Below are positions 1 through 8,105 of a stretch of 53,913 bases of DNA, one piece after another; within the stretch, counting starts at the first letter, position 1, and every line of letters begins with the position of its first letter. Source of the DNA: Bacteroidota bacterium (GTDB taxonomy: Bacteria; Bacteroidota; Bacteroidia; Chitinophagales; Saprospiraceae); assembly GCA_020160935.1 (NCBI GenBank), contig JAIUPL010000035.1, positions 1 through 53,913 on the forward strand, read 5' to 3'. The notes under the pieces were generated by a model. That model made no database searches. It saw only the letters and a program-made list of their open reading frames with translations, and was not told the origin of the DNA. Made by a program: the position numbers and the translations under genes.

Positions 1-52
1 GTTCTATCATTTGGGCTATCTGGTGCCGTTCTTCTTGTGTCGTAGCCTTCAT
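1..52 (-). CDS. N-terminal fragment of an unidentified gene running off the left edge
   Basis: On the minus strand an ATG at 50-52 opens a frame that stays open to the window edge and begins MKATTQEERHQIAQMIE. Only 17 residues are visible. The charged, helical start resembles the beginning of helix-turn-helix transposases, but that is a weak impression and I assign no family. Between it and the next gene, the words CTACGACTTTTTGAAACTC and CTATGACTTAATGAAACTC (about 79-123) are near-copies in direct orientation and could be an upstream regulatory or element-end repeat. Confidence 0.3.
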   Translation of the reverse strand, partial: MKATTQEERHQIAQMIE

Positions 53-78
53 CAAATGCCAATTTTTAGCATTCAAGT

Positions 79-123
79 ACTACGACTTTTTGAAACTCAT
101 GATACTATGACTTAATGAAACTC
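79..123. repeat. Two near-identical 19-bp direct repeats
   Basis: The words CTACGACTTTTTGAAACTC and CTATGACTTAATGAAACTC lie about 25 bp apart, just upstream of the leftmost partial gene on the minus strand. They could be tandem operator sites or part of a mobile-element end. No function can be assigned from this sequence alone. Confidence 0.35.
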
Positions 124-182
124 GGCATAACCAATAACTAATCGCAAAAGTAAACCTTTTGTTTGAAAAATCCCTTCTCCAC

Positions 183-221
183 AAACAAAAAGGGTCATCC
201 TGCTGGTGCGGGACGACCCTT
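183..221 (-). terminator. Rho-independent terminator after the NlpC/P60 gene
   Basis: Read on the minus strand, an 11-bp stem (AAGGGTCGTCC pairing with GGATGACCCTT, one G-T type mismatch) is followed by a T-rich run TTTTTGTTT. It sits about 37 bp past the stop codon of the minus-strand NlpC/P60 gene, the expected place for an intrinsic terminator. Confidence 0.75.
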
Positions 222-257
222 CTCATGGTACGTTTTGTTGTGTTGCGACGGCGCTAC

Positions 258-803
258 TTAGCCGGCCGTTTGGCTACTGATCACATCGCGTGCGAACAGG
301 ATTTTAGGTTTCCAGTATTTGGAAGTTGAGATATTCTCTACAATGATGCCGCGGCTGCAAGTGCTGTGTACGCACATAATGCCGTCGACGGTTTTCTCCA
401 CCACCATCGCAACGTGTTGGATATGGCCTTTACGACCGAAGAACACGAGGTCGCCCGGCAGTACTTCATCGAGTGAAATACGTTTGCCCTGGCGTGATTG
501 GGAGGAGGAACAGGAAGACACTTTCATGTCAAATTCCTTCAGAATGTAACTGGTAAAGCCGGAGCAGTCGAAACCGGTTTTGGGCGTTACGCCCGCGTGG
601 CGGTAGCGAAGTCCCAGAAAATTCTGGGCGTATCCGGTGATGTCGCAGCGAAGTTGCATGGCCTCAGGATCTTCGGCGCGGTCTGTTGGGCGGCGTCCGA
701 TGCTCTTGAAGGAAGAGCAGGCAATGACAACGAGCAGTAGGAGAGATACAAATGGACGAGTAAGCTGGCCTTGGGGTCGACTGGAAGGTTCAATTGTAAT
801 CAT
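258..803 (-). CDS. NlpC/P60-family cell-wall peptidase, lipoprotein
   Basis: A 181-residue predicted lipoprotein that should cleave peptidoglycan stem peptides in the periplasm. Residues 18-29 form a hydrophobic signal ending in a lipobox (VIAC, Cys29). The NlpC/P60 domain covers about 50-175 and shows the catalytic Cys80 in FDCSGF, His130 in GHIQHVAMVV and a third polar residue, His146. The frame is open for 71 codons further upstream, but those codons look non-coding; the ATG at 801-803 puts the signal peptide at the N-terminus. The gene stands alone, followed by an intrinsic terminator. The family is clear; the exact bond cleaved (often gamma-D-Glu-diaminopimelate) is family knowledge and not visible here. 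Confidence 0.88.
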   Translation of the reverse strand: MITIEPSSRPQGQLTRPFVSLLLLVVIACSSFKSIGRRPTDRAEDPEAMQLRCDITGYAQNFLGLRYRHAGVTPKTGFDCSGFTSYILKEFDMKVSSCSSSQSRQGKRISLDEVLPGDLVFFGRKGHIQHVAMVVEKTVDGIMCVHSTCSRGIIVENISTSKYWKPKILFARDVISSQTAG

Positions 804-1061
804 GTGTGTAAGTTTACAGCTCAAGTCGGGCACTGAATAAAAAGCCCAAAATTCCCGTAAAAGGGTTCGCTGTGTGGTGAAGATTAAACTGGTTCTGCTG
901 GGGGCCGAACGGGCTTCGTGGCTTGCTCGAAGGGGGAGGGTTCCCGGATGGAAAGGATTATGACGAAGCCTTAAAAAAAGGTTAAAATTGCTGCAAGCCG
1001 GTGGCAAAGGTAACAATGCATTTGAAAAAACAATGCTTTTGGAATAAAAAGTGGAAAAAAG

Positions 1062-1856
1062 TTATTCGTGCAGCGTAAAAAAGTCTGCATCCTGCAAAAA
1101 AGGCAATTGTTGGCGGTATTGCTGTTGATTCGCCAATGATAGTTCGGCAGTATACGTGCCTTCCTGCCCGGAAATTTGACAAATCACCTGTCCTCCAAAA
1201 TCAATTACGGCGGAGTCGCCGCTGTATTCCAGGCCGCTTCCATCGGTTCCAAAAATATTTACACCAAGTGTAAATGATTGATTTTCAATAGATCTTGCCA
1301 CTAAAAGTGATTTCCAGTGGTGCGAACGACGGTTGGGCCAGTTGGCCACGTATATCAGCAGGTCGTACGGCGAATTTTCTCTTGTTAAAGAATTGCTAAC
1401 GCTGTTTCTGCTCCATGCCGGAAAGCGCAAATCATAGCAAATCAGCGGGCAAATACGCCAGCCTTTCCACTCCACTATCAGGCGTTTTTTTCCGGCAGCG
1501 TAATGTTCGTTTTCACCTGCCAGGCCGAACAAATGGCGCTTGTCGTAGGTGTCGAAAGCGCCATCCGGGCGCATAAATACCAGCCGGTTGAAGTGTTGTC
1601 CCGCGTCCGAACAAATAAAACTGCCGACGATGGCGGCGCCTGTTTTTTTGGCCGTATCGGCCAGCCAGGTCATCGTGGGGCCCGTCATGGGTTCGGCCAG
1701 TTCAGCAGCCCGCATCGAAAAACCGGTGGTAAACATTTCCGGCAACACGATCAGGTCGGTTCGATCGATCAGTTCGTCTGTTTTTCGGCTAAAATTTGCC
1801 CGGTTTTGTTCGGCATTTTCCCAGACGAGGGAAGATTGGAGGATGGATACTTTCAT
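1062..1856 (-). CDS. Carbon-nitrogen hydrolase (nitrilase superfamily, omega-amidase-like)
   Basis: 264 residues, the usual length for single-domain nitrilase-superfamily amidases. The Glu-Lys-Cys triad is visible: Glu40 in VLPEMF, Lys106 in YDKRHLF and Cys140 in PLICYDLRFP. The FTTGFSM and YDKRHLF motifs match the YafV/omega-amidase branch, which deaminates alpha-keto acid omega-amides such as ketoglutaramate (family knowledge); the substrate here is inferred. The start ATG directly abuts an arm of the 1857-2003 heptamer repeat, so any 5' untranslated region would consist of repeat sequence. It is divergent from the enoyl-CoA hydratase gene. Confidence 0.88.
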   Translation of the reverse strand: MKVSILQSSLVWENAEQNRANFSRKTDELIDRTDLIVLPEMFTTGFSMRAAELAEPMTGPTMTWLADTAKKTGAAIVGSFICSDAGQHFNRLVFMRPDGAFDTYDKRHLFGLAGENEHYAAGKKRLIVEWKGWRICPLICYDLRFPAWSRNSVSNSLTRENSPYDLLIYVANWPNRRSHHWKSLLVARSIENQSFTLGVNIFGTDGSGLEYSGDSAVIDFGGQVICQISGQEGTYTAELSLANQQQYRQQLPFLQDADFFTLHE

Positions 1857-2003
1857 AAGTCCTGAGTCGTAAGTCCTGAGTCCTGAGTCGTACGCCCTGC
1901 TTCAACGGAGATCAGGTATTGGTTGGTCGAAAGGTACGATTGATTTTCAACATACTATCCTCCACGACGACTCAGGACTTACGACTCAGGACTCAGGACT
2001 CTT
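1857..2003. repeat. Inverted repeat with heptamer-word arms (AGTCCTG/AGTCGTA)
   Basis: The left arm (about 1857-1891) and right arm (about 1968-2002) are both built of 7-bp words, AGTCCTG and AGTCGTA, in opposite orientation. The word order differs between arms (left: CTG, GTA, CTG, CTG, GTA; right, reverse-complemented: CTG, CTG, GTA, CTG, GTA). The arms are therefore related by word content and not by an exact copy. The roughly 75-bp centre is unique. The element fills the gap between two divergent genes, and the left arm touches the nitrilase start codon. Confidence 0.85.
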
Positions 2004-2006
2004 ATT

Positions 2007-2014
2007 TACCTTTG
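2007..2014 (+). promoter_or_regulatory. Possible -7 element (TACCTTTG) for the enoyl-CoA hydratase gene
   Basis: TACCTTTG fits the Bacteroidota -7 consensus TAnnTTTG. It lies only five bases before the ATG at 2019, so a transcript from it would be essentially leaderless. No good TTG element is seen about 19 bp upstream, because that region is repeat arm. Confidence 0.35.
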
Positions 2015-2018
2015 TCCC

Positions 2019-2789
2019 ATGGATATCACACAACAAGGCTATGTTCGTTCCGAACTGACCCCCGAAGGGGCGCTGCACATCACGTTTTTTCACCCCAATC
2101 ACAACAGCCTGCCCAGTCGTTTGCTGGCCGAACTGACCGCCGCATTCGAGGCTGCGGGCAAGAATGCTGATGCCAAAATCGTGGTATTGCGCAGTGCTGA
2201 GTACAAGACGTTTTGTGCGGGCGCCAGTTTCGACGAGTTAATGGCCATCAACGATTTCGAGACAGGTAAAACTTTTTTTTCCGGTTTTGGAAATGTAATC
2301 AATGCCATGCGCAAATGCCCGAAAATCGTGGTAGGGCGTATTCATGGCAAATCGGTTGGCGGCGGCGTAGGGCTGTCGGCAGCGACGGATTTTTGTATGG
2401 CCTCGCATTATGCCACTTTCCGTTTGAGCGAACTGGCGGTCGGTTTCGGCCCGTTTGTTATTGGCCCTGCTGTAGAACGCAAAACAGGGGTAGCCGCTTT
2501 TTCAAAACTGTCGCTTACTCCGTCTGAATGGCAAACGGCGGAATGGGGCAAGGCCCACAACCTGTATCAGGAAGTGTTCGACACCGTGGAACAACTCGAC
2601 GCTTACCTCGACCATTTTTGTAAAAACCTGTGCTCCTATAGCCCGGAAGCCCTGGCCGAACTCAAAAAGATTTTCTGGCAAGGCACCGATCACTGGGATA
2701 CGCTGCTGCACGAACGCGCCGCTATCAGCGGCCGACTGGCGCTTACGCCGTTTTCGAAAGAAGCGATAGCGGAGTTTAAGAAGGGTTAG
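2019..2789 (+). CDS. Enoyl-CoA hydratase/isomerase family protein
   Basis: 256 residues with the crotonase fold throughout. The oxyanion-hole segments are FCAGASFDEL (residues 65-74) and GKSVGGGVGLS (110-120), and Glu138 in RLSELAVGFGP is the likely acid/base residue. The first catalytic Glu of classic hydratases (near 114-118) is replaced by glycines, so isomerase or other crotonase chemistry is also possible. Crotonases act on acyl-CoA thioesters in fatty-acid or amino-acid degradation. The gene ends GGT TAG, and that codon pair forms the outer edge of the long inverted repeat shared with carA. Confidence 0.88.
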   Translation: MDITQQGYVRSELTPEGALHITFFHPNHNSLPSRLLAELTAAFEAAGKNADAKIVVLRSAEYKTFCAGASFDELMAINDFETGKTFFSGFGNVINAMRKCPKIVVGRIHGKSVGGGVGLSAATDFCMASHYATFRLSELAVGFGPFVIGPAVERKTGVAAFSKLSLTPSEWQTAEWGKAHNLYQEVFDTVEQLDAYLDHFCKNLCSYSPEALAELKKIFWQGTDHWDTLLHERAAISGRLALTPFSKEAIAEFKKG

Positions 2790-2940
2790 TTATTGGTTAT
2801 CCGTTATTAGTTATTGGTTATCAGGGTGGTAGGGCGCCATCTTCACTCATTATTGGCTTTATTTTTTGTGAGGCCAATAATGAGTGAAGATGGCGCCCTA
2901 CCACCCTGATAACCAATAACTAATAACGGATAACTAACCC
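2783..2940. repeat. Long near-perfect inverted repeat spanning two convergent gene ends
   Basis: The left arm (2783-2857, 75 bp) and right arm (2873-2940, 68 bp) are identical apart from one extra 7-bp word (TGGTTAT) in the left arm; the loop is only 15 bp. The outer part consists of heptamers TTAT+NNN (TTATTGG, TTATCCG, TTATTAG, TTATCAG). The inner part is unique sequence (CAGGGTGGTAGGGCGCC and onwards). Both ends run into coding sequence: each arm contains the final Gly codon and the TAG stop of the adjacent convergent gene (enoyl-CoA hydratase, carA). Confidence 0.95.
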
Positions 2941-4016
2941 ATTTGGGTCACAAACTGATCAAACAAATACCGCGCGTCGTGCGGCCCGGGGCTTGCTTCG
3001 GGGTGGTATTGAACGCTGAAAGCCGGGTAATTTTTCAGTCGAATGCCTTCGATGGTCTGGTCGTTCAAATTGAGATGTGTAGCCTCTACGATGGAAGGGC
3101 TATCGTACACGGCTTGTTCGAGTACGCCGAATCCGTGGTTCTGGCTGGTGATTTCGGAGAGGCCGGTCACCAGATTTTTCACCGGATGATTGAGGCCGCG
3201 GTGGCCGTGGTGCAGTTTGTAAGTGGGTAGCCCGGCAGCCAGGGCCAGCAGTTGTTGACCAAGGCAGATACCGAACAATGGTTTGCCGTCGGCCAGCATT
3301 TTTTTCACATTTTCCACGGCATAGGGCATGGAGGAGGGGTCGCCGGGGCCGTTGGACAGGAAGTAGCCGTGGGGATTCCAGGCTTTGACTTCGCTAAAAT
3401 CCGTTTTTGCAGGAAACACTTTCAGGTAGCAGTCCCGCTGATCGAAACAGCGCAAGATGTTCTTTTTTACCCCATAATCCATCACTGCGATGCGGTATTT
3501 GGCATTTTCATCGCCGATGTAATAAGGTTCGCGGGTGGTGATATGGCTGGAAAGTTCGAGCCCGGCCATACCGGGTGTAGCGGCCAGGCGTTTTTTCAGT
3601 TCCTCCACATCATCCGTTTCCGAGGAAATAATGCAGTTCTGGGCCCCGCGTTCGCGAATATGCTGCACAATGGCGCGGGTATCGAGGTCGTGAATCGCCA
3701 CCAAACCTTCCGCCTCAAAATAGTCCTGAATGCTTTGATCTGCTACCTGACGGCTGTAAGGAACATTAAAATTGCGGCACACAAAACCGGCAATTTTGAC
3801 GCTTTCACTTTCTACTTCATCCTTTTTGATGCCATAATTGCCGATATGGACATTGGTGGCCACCAGCACCTGCCCGGTATAGGATGGGTCGGTAAAAATT
3901 TCCTGATAACCGGTCATACCGGTGTTGAAACAAATTTCGCCGGTAGTTGTACCGATTTTGCCGGCTGCTTTGCCGTGAAACACGGTGCCGTCTTCGAGAA
4001 GGAGAATCGCTTTCAA
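2934..4016 (-). CDS. carA: Carbamoyl-phosphate synthase small subunit (glutamine amidotransferase)
   Basis: 360 residues, full length for CarA, the subunit that hydrolyses glutamine and passes ammonia to CarB for carbamoyl phosphate, the precursor of pyrimidines and arginine. The N-terminal CPSase small domain (about 1-150) carries the family signature around NTGMTGYQEIFTDPSY. The class I glutamine amidotransferase domain has nucleophile Cys251 in FGICLGQQ with His338 and Glu340 in QYHPEASPGP. No ATG lies in the right place: the codon before AAA-GCG-ATT is TTG (4014-4016), with a stop upstream in frame and a good promoter 54 bp before it, so a TTG start is likely. carB is not in the window. 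Confidence 0.95.
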   Translation of the reverse strand: MKAILLLEDGTVFHGKAAGKIGTTTGEICFNTGMTGYQEIFTDPSYTGQVLVATNVHIGNYGIKKDEVESESVKIAGFVCRNFNVPYSRQVADQSIQDYFEAEGLVAIHDLDTRAIVQHIRERGAQNCIISSETDDVEELKKRLAATPGMAGLELSSHITTREPYYIGDENAKYRIAVMDYGVKKNILRCFDQRDCYLKVFPAKTDFSEVKAWNPHGYFLSNGPGDPSSMPYAVENVKKMLADGKPLFGICLGQQLLALAAGLPTYKLHHGHRGLNHPVKNLVTGLSEITSQNHGFGVLEQAVYDSPSIVEATHLNLNDQTIEGIRLKNYPAFSVQYHPEASPGPHDARYLFDQFVTQMG

Positions 4017-4069
4017 GGTAAAAGATTGAATTGTGAGAGCGGAACAATCTGTTGCGCTGAAACCGGGCG

Positions 4070-4099
4070 CAAAGGTCGATTAATTAATGGGGTTTTCAA
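4070..4099 (-). promoter_or_regulatory. Bacteroidota-type promoter for carA
   Basis: On the minus strand, TTG (4097-4099) is followed after 19 bp by GACCTTTG (4070-4077). This fits the Bacteroidota primary sigma factor pattern (TTG, 19-20 bp, TAnnTTTG) except for G in place of the first T. The predicted transcript would start about 47 bp before the TTG start codon of carA. Confidence 0.6.
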
Positions 4100-4113
4100 A
4101 GGGGGTGGTGAAT

Positions 4114-4300
4114 GTTGATGAGGTTGATAAAGTTGATGAGGGTTGATGAGGGTTGATGAGGGTTGATATTTAACGGCTCGGAGAAGTAAAAAACATTCTT
4201 ACCCGAGTCGTTAAATATCAACACTTATCAACCCTCATCAACCCTCATCAACCCTCATCAACTTTATCAACCTCATCAACCCTATCAACCCTATCAACCC
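4114..4300. repeat. Inverted repeat with GTTGAT-word arms and a conserved inner core
   Basis: The left arm (4114-4180) is made of words such as GTTGATGAG, GTTGATAAA and GTTGATGAGG. The right arm (4204-4280) is its near-exact reverse complement with one extra word (GTTGATAAGT). Two further words run on to 4300 and include the TGA stop of the amino-acid permease gene. The inner part, TTAACGGCTCGG ... CCGAGTCGTTAA, closes on a 23-bp loop. A closely related core is found in the 8106-8338 element. Confidence 0.92.
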
Positions 4301-5940
4301 CTCCTTATCCTCCCAACCCCATACACCACCAGCCCCACTCCGAACCAGATAAAAAACCATTTCCAATTGCTTTCGCGGATGCCAGTAAGCAGGTACAGGC
4401 AGGATGTGAGCCCCAGAAGCGGGATCACGGACAGGTTTTTCAGAAAAGCCATCACAGCCAGCGCGCCACAAATGAGCCAGAAAAGTAAGGTGGGCACATG
4501 GCTGAGAAGTGCTTCAGGGTTGAACACGGCGAACGCTGAAAACCCGGCCAGCACCAGCAAAGGGTACACATATTTCCCATTCCAGTAAGGCATATGAAAC
4601 TGCCCGGGCGTCTTTTCCCTGCGCGGCAAAAACAACACGCCGGCGCATACAATCACAAAAGCGAACAAGGTACCCGTACTTGTAAAATCGAGGACAAACT
4701 GGCTGTTGCTCAACACAATCATGGAGCCCACCACAAGGCCGGTCATCAGGGTAGCGATATGCGGTGTTTTGTATTTGGGGTGAATTTTTTGAAAAGCAGC
4801 AGGCATCAATCCATCGCGGCTCATACTCATCCAGATGCGCGGCTGGCCCATTTGCATCACCAGCATGACACTGCTCATGGCAATGACGGCGCACACTGCT
4901 ACGAGAAACTGCATCCAGCCAATATTCAGGTTTTGAGGTTCAAAAATGAACGCCAGCGGGTCGTTTACATTCATAAAACGATCGTAAGGCACTACGCCGG
5001 TGAGGGCCAGCGACAACAGAATATAAATGACCGTGCAGATTACCAGCGACAGAATCATGCCACGCGGCAGGTCGCGCTGCGGATTTTTGCTTTCTTCTGC
5101 CAGAATACTCACCGCATCGAAGCCAATATAGGCAAAAAAAACGCCGCTCACGGCTTTCATGACGCCGCTGAACTGATTGGGGAAAAAATGGTGCTCGCCA
5201 GCGGCATTGGGTGGCGTCCAGTTGTAGGTGAGCCCGTTGTGAAAAATCAAATATCCGGTAATGAGTAGTATGAGCGCGATGATCGACAATTTCATGATGA
5301 CCATCACATTACTGAAGTTGCGTGACTCCCGAATGCCGATGTACACCAGCCAGGTGATCAGTGCATTGATTACCAGGGCGGGCAGGTCGACAATAAGCCG
5401 CAAACCACCTATCTGTGGCGCCGTTTCCCAGGCGCGGAGCAGGTCGGGCCGGGCGCTTCCCGACGCTTCGCTGTAACTACAAGTCAGGTACTCCGGCAGG
5501 TGTATGTGCAGCCTCGACAGCAGCGAGGTAAAATAATCGCTCCACGAAAAGGCCACATATACATTTCCAATAGCATATTCCATCAGCAAGGCCCACCCGA
5601 TAATCCAGGCCACGATTTCACCCAAAGATGCATAAGCATAGGTGTAGGCGCTACCGGCCACCGGAATACGGCTTGCAAAATCGGAATAACACAGCGCAGT
5701 GAACGCACACGCAATGCCGCACAACACGAATAATACGGATACGCCCGGACCGCCGTTGTAAATGGCTGGCCCAAGGGCACTGAAACTCCCGGCGCCGATA
5801 ATGGCCGCAATACCAAAAAATGTAAGATCGCGCAGGCTCAATACACGTTTAAGGCCATGTGCCTCCGTGTCCGCACTTTTGTTGTAGGCATCCTGTAAGA
5901 TGGATTCGATTGTTTTTCTGCGAAAAAGATTGTTCGGCAT
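4294..5940 (-). CDS. APC-superfamily amino acid permease
   Basis: 548 residues with about twelve to fourteen hydrophobic segments, an inner-membrane transporter. The N-terminal TM1 region (FFGIAAIIGAGSFSALGPA) with the broken-helix glycine motif, and the ESKNPQRDLPRGM loop, are typical of the cationic amino acid transporter branch of the APC superfamily. Substrate cannot be read from sequence. A longer open frame begins at 6033, but the first 31 codons look non-coding; the ATG at 5938-5940 gives the usual hydrophilic N-terminus before TM1. The stop codon is part of the GTTGAT repeat arm downstream. Confidence 0.88.
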   Translation of the reverse strand: MPNNLFRRKTIESILQDAYNKSADTEAHGLKRVLSLRDLTFFGIAAIIGAGSFSALGPAIYNGGPGVSVLFVLCGIACAFTALCYSDFASRIPVAGSAYTYAYASLGEIVAWIIGWALLMEYAIGNVYVAFSWSDYFTSLLSRLHIHLPEYLTCSYSEASGSARPDLLRAWETAPQIGGLRLIVDLPALVINALITWLVYIGIRESRNFSNVMVIMKLSIIALILLITGYLIFHNGLTYNWTPPNAAGEHHFFPNQFSGVMKAVSGVFFAYIGFDAVSILAEESKNPQRDLPRGMILSLVICTVIYILLSLALTGVVPYDRFMNVNDPLAFIFEPQNLNIGWMQFLVAVCAVIAMSSVMLVMQMGQPRIWMSMSRDGLMPAAFQKIHPKYKTPHIATLMTGLVVGSMIVLSNSQFVLDFTSTGTLFAFVIVCAGVLFLPRREKTPGQFHMPYWNGKYVYPLLVLAGFSAFAVFNPEALLSHVPTLLFWLICGALAVMAFLKNLSVIPLLGLTSCLYLLTGIRESNWKWFFIWFGVGLVVYGVGRIRRG

Positions 5941-6065
5941 CTGTTTTTCTTTTGAAACCCGACGCCGGGATATTCCGACGCCTGTTTCCAAAAGTAGAAG
6001 CCCACCCAGGCAGGGAAAAACCGCAAAAAACAAGTTTGGGGGAAAAGACCCGAAATATGGGGGAA

Positions 6066-6126
6066 TTTCTCACCTCTCACCTCTCACCTCTCACCTCTCA
6101 CCTCTCACCTCTCACTTCTCACCTCT
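6066..6126. repeat. Tandem array of CTCTCAC heptamers
   Basis: About eight consecutive copies of a 7-bp word TCACCTC/CTCTCAC lie between the permease start and the stop of the next minus-strand gene (6125). The last words run up to that stop codon. Unlike most other arrays in the window, no inverted second arm is seen, so this may be a half element. The same word forms arms at 23784-23973, 28716-28843 and 43590-43788. Confidence 0.85.
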
Positions 6127-7252
6127 ATTTAGGATACTCCAGCAGCCCTCGCTTCAGCGCCGTCACCACAATTTTTATTTGTGATTGTCCACTCAACTGA
6201 AACTCCCGGGCAATGGCGCCGATGCGGTCGTCGACCCCTTTGGCGCCGTTGGGGAAATCGGCGGGGTAGGCTGCTGCAATGGCGGTCGTTTTTTCGCCCC
6301 GCACCAGCGCTTCCAGGATCATCCAGTCTTTTGGGCCCAGCAGTCGGTATTGTTGCCTGCCGGCTTGTATATCGGCACTGACCATATCCGGTGCGGGCCG
6401 ACCGGGTTTGGTCTGAGGAGGCATTTCTTTCCGATTGATGCGTTTCAATTGCCAGGAGTAAATCAAAACGAAATAGGAAATAATCAGCAACGGTTTGTAC
6501 GAAAAAAGCAGTGTCTCATACAGGTTTATCAATACAGGGTCTGATAAGCCACCTTGTTTGAAAGACGCCAGCCGAAACACCTCCGCGAGCAGGGTAATGA
6601 CGATGGGCGCCCACGACAGCACGGCGATTTCCACACTTTTGATGCGCGTTTCCAGCAGGTAAAAGAAACTGAATCCGATAAAATACAGCGTGTACAAAGA
6701 GAAGGCCAAATCGGGTATCAGCATGGCAAAATTGGGCAAACCCACTGCGTGTACCCCTGCGGCAATGGTGCCTGTTACCAACACCACCATGATAAAAACC
6801 GTCCAGATCGTGTGCCGGGTAGGGAAATAACTGCTGAAGTTGGCAGGCAGGTCTTCTTTGTCGAGGTGCCGCAAAAAAAGCAACAAAAACCCTGAATTGA
6901 GAGAAGAACACACACTGGTCGCCAGCAACTCAATAAATGGATCAGGTACCAGTGAAAACAAGCCCGACACAAACCAACAGAGGATGGCCAGCGACAGGGC
7001 CAATACCCCCAGGTCGTGCTGCTCGTTGCCTACCTGCCGAACGATAATATGCCACAATTGACGCCAGCGAATGCGGTTGTAGCCAGCAAGATTTTTCCAG
7101 ATGAAAAACAAAATGGAAGCGGAAAAGCCCGACACCAGAATCAGCCACCAGGTATGTACCTGACCGGGAATTTGGGGAGTGGCAGACGGATTTTGTAACG
7201 CGCTGTTGCAGGAACAACAACAAAACAACAGCAACAATAACAAGAGGCGCAT
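6125..7252 (-). CDS. Seven-TM membrane protein with cytoplasmic HTH-like C-terminal domain
   Basis: 375 residues. An N-terminal hydrophobic, Cys-rich leader (LLLLFCCCSC) is followed by about seven transmembrane helices between residues 35 and 265, then a cytoplasmic tail of about 100 residues. The tail (LGPKDWMILEALVRGEKTTA, then a second helix pair ending LKRGLLEYPK) resembles the helix-turn-helix layout of LuxR/wHTH output domains, though degenerate. This suggests a membrane-bound sensor or regulator; that function is inferred. An in-frame ATG six codons upstream (7268-7270) is an alternative start. The stop abuts the CTCTCAC array. I do not recognise a named family. Confidence 0.7.
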   Translation of the reverse strand: MRLLLLLLLFCCCSCNSALQNPSATPQIPGQVHTWWLILVSGFSASILFFIWKNLAGYNRIRWRQLWHIIVRQVGNEQHDLGVLALSLAILCWFVSGLFSLVPDPFIELLATSVCSSLNSGFLLLFLRHLDKEDLPANFSSYFPTRHTIWTVFIMVVLVTGTIAAGVHAVGLPNFAMLIPDLAFSLYTLYFIGFSFFYLLETRIKSVEIAVLSWAPIVITLLAEVFRLASFKQGGLSDPVLINLYETLLFSYKPLLIISYFVLIYSWQLKRINRKEMPPQTKPGRPAPDMVSADIQAGRQQYRLLGPKDWMILEALVRGEKTTAIAAAYPADFPNGAKGVDDRIGAIAREFQLSGQSQIKIVVTALKRGLLEYPK

Positions 7253-7388
7253 AAGGCAAACAGGTTTCAATTGGCGGTAAAATTGAAAAATTTTATCTGT
7301 TTGGCGCCACTTGCATGCCCAACAAATGCAAACCTTGGCTGTTATAAAATCTGCAAAACCCCTGTGAAACGTATATATTACACACCAG

Positions 7389-7545
7389 GGAACGATAAAA
7401 TAGTAAGGTCACGATTTTGGGGAGATTCATCTGGCGCAAAAGCAGGCGAGAGGAAGGAGCATAGTAGCGCTACGTGACTGACGAACAACGAAGTTTAGCG
7501 CCAGATGAAGCCGCCAAAATCGTGACCTTATTATTTCATCGTTCC
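7389..7545. mobile_element. MITE-like palindromic element
   Basis: 48-49-bp arms (7389-7437 and 7498-7545; GGAACGAT(A/G)AAATA.TAAGGTCACGATTTTGG at the outside, CATCTGGCGC at the inside) face each other with few mismatches around a 60-bp centre that holds the palindrome GTAGCGCTAC. Unlike the other elements, the arms are not made of short words, and there is no transposase. The size and layout suggest a miniature inverted-repeat element or a remnant of one. It lies between divergent genes, ending 17 bp before the msrB start. Confidence 0.65.
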
Positions 7546-7562
7546 TAAATATCCTTTTTGCA

Positions 7563-8105
7563 ATGCGCGTATTTTTGTTTGCCTTACTGGCAATGTTGGC
7601 CTCCTGTCGACCCAAGTCTGCTCAGGTAGCCTCCACTACCTCTGCTGATAGCAAGCCCTCTGTTACCAATCCCTATTATTCTCGTTCCGATACAACGGTA
7701 CTGCATGTATCGGATGCCGAATGGAAAAAAATTCTGCCCGACAGTATCTACGACGTGGCCCGCGAAAAAGACACGGAATATGCTTTTACCGGCAAATACT
7801 GGAATTATACGGGCATTGGCACGTACTATTGTGCGGTTTGTGGCAATGCGCTGTTCCGCTCGGATAGTAAATTTGCCAGCGAATGCGGCTGGCCCAGTTT
7901 TTTTGAAACCATGCGCCCCAACAGCGTTGCTTATCAAGACGACCATTCTTATAATATGGAACGCGTAGAGGTATTGTGCGGCCGTTGCGGCAGCCACCTC
8001 GGCCACTTGTTCGACGATGGCCCACCACCCACCGGAAAACGCTATTGCATGAATTCTGTCGTGCTGGAATTTGAGCCGGATGTGTTGAGTGGGAAGGTGG
8101 ATTAA
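7563..8105 (+). CDS. msrB: Peptide-methionine (R)-S-oxide reductase, lipoprotein
   Basis: 180 residues. A lipoprotein signal with Cys15 in LASC anchors it on the outside of a membrane, so it should repair oxidised methionines in envelope proteins. The MsrB domain (about 50-170) is complete: zinc ligands Cys90/Cys93 (YCAVCG) and Cys139/Cys142 (CGRCGSHLGH), resolving Cys108 in ECGWPSF, and catalytic Cys162 in RYCMNS. The TAA stop runs directly into the GTTGAT repeat array that fills the gap to the next gene. Confidence 0.93.
   Translation: MRVFLFALLAMLASCRPKSAQVASTTSADSKPSVTNPYYSRSDTTVLHVSDAEWKKILPDSIYDVAREKDTEYAFTGKYWNYTGIGTYYCAVCGNALFRSDSKFASECGWPSFFETMRPNSVAYQDDHSYNMERVEVLCGRCGSHLGHLFDDGPPPTGKRYCMNSVVLEFEPDVLSGKVD

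Noticed and set aside
7271-7615. Two short frames (plus 7271-7477, minus 7427-7615) that share an NDxIxRSRFW segment
   Set aside because: The shared peptide comes from translating both arms of the palindrome in 7389-7545; neither has other support as a gene.
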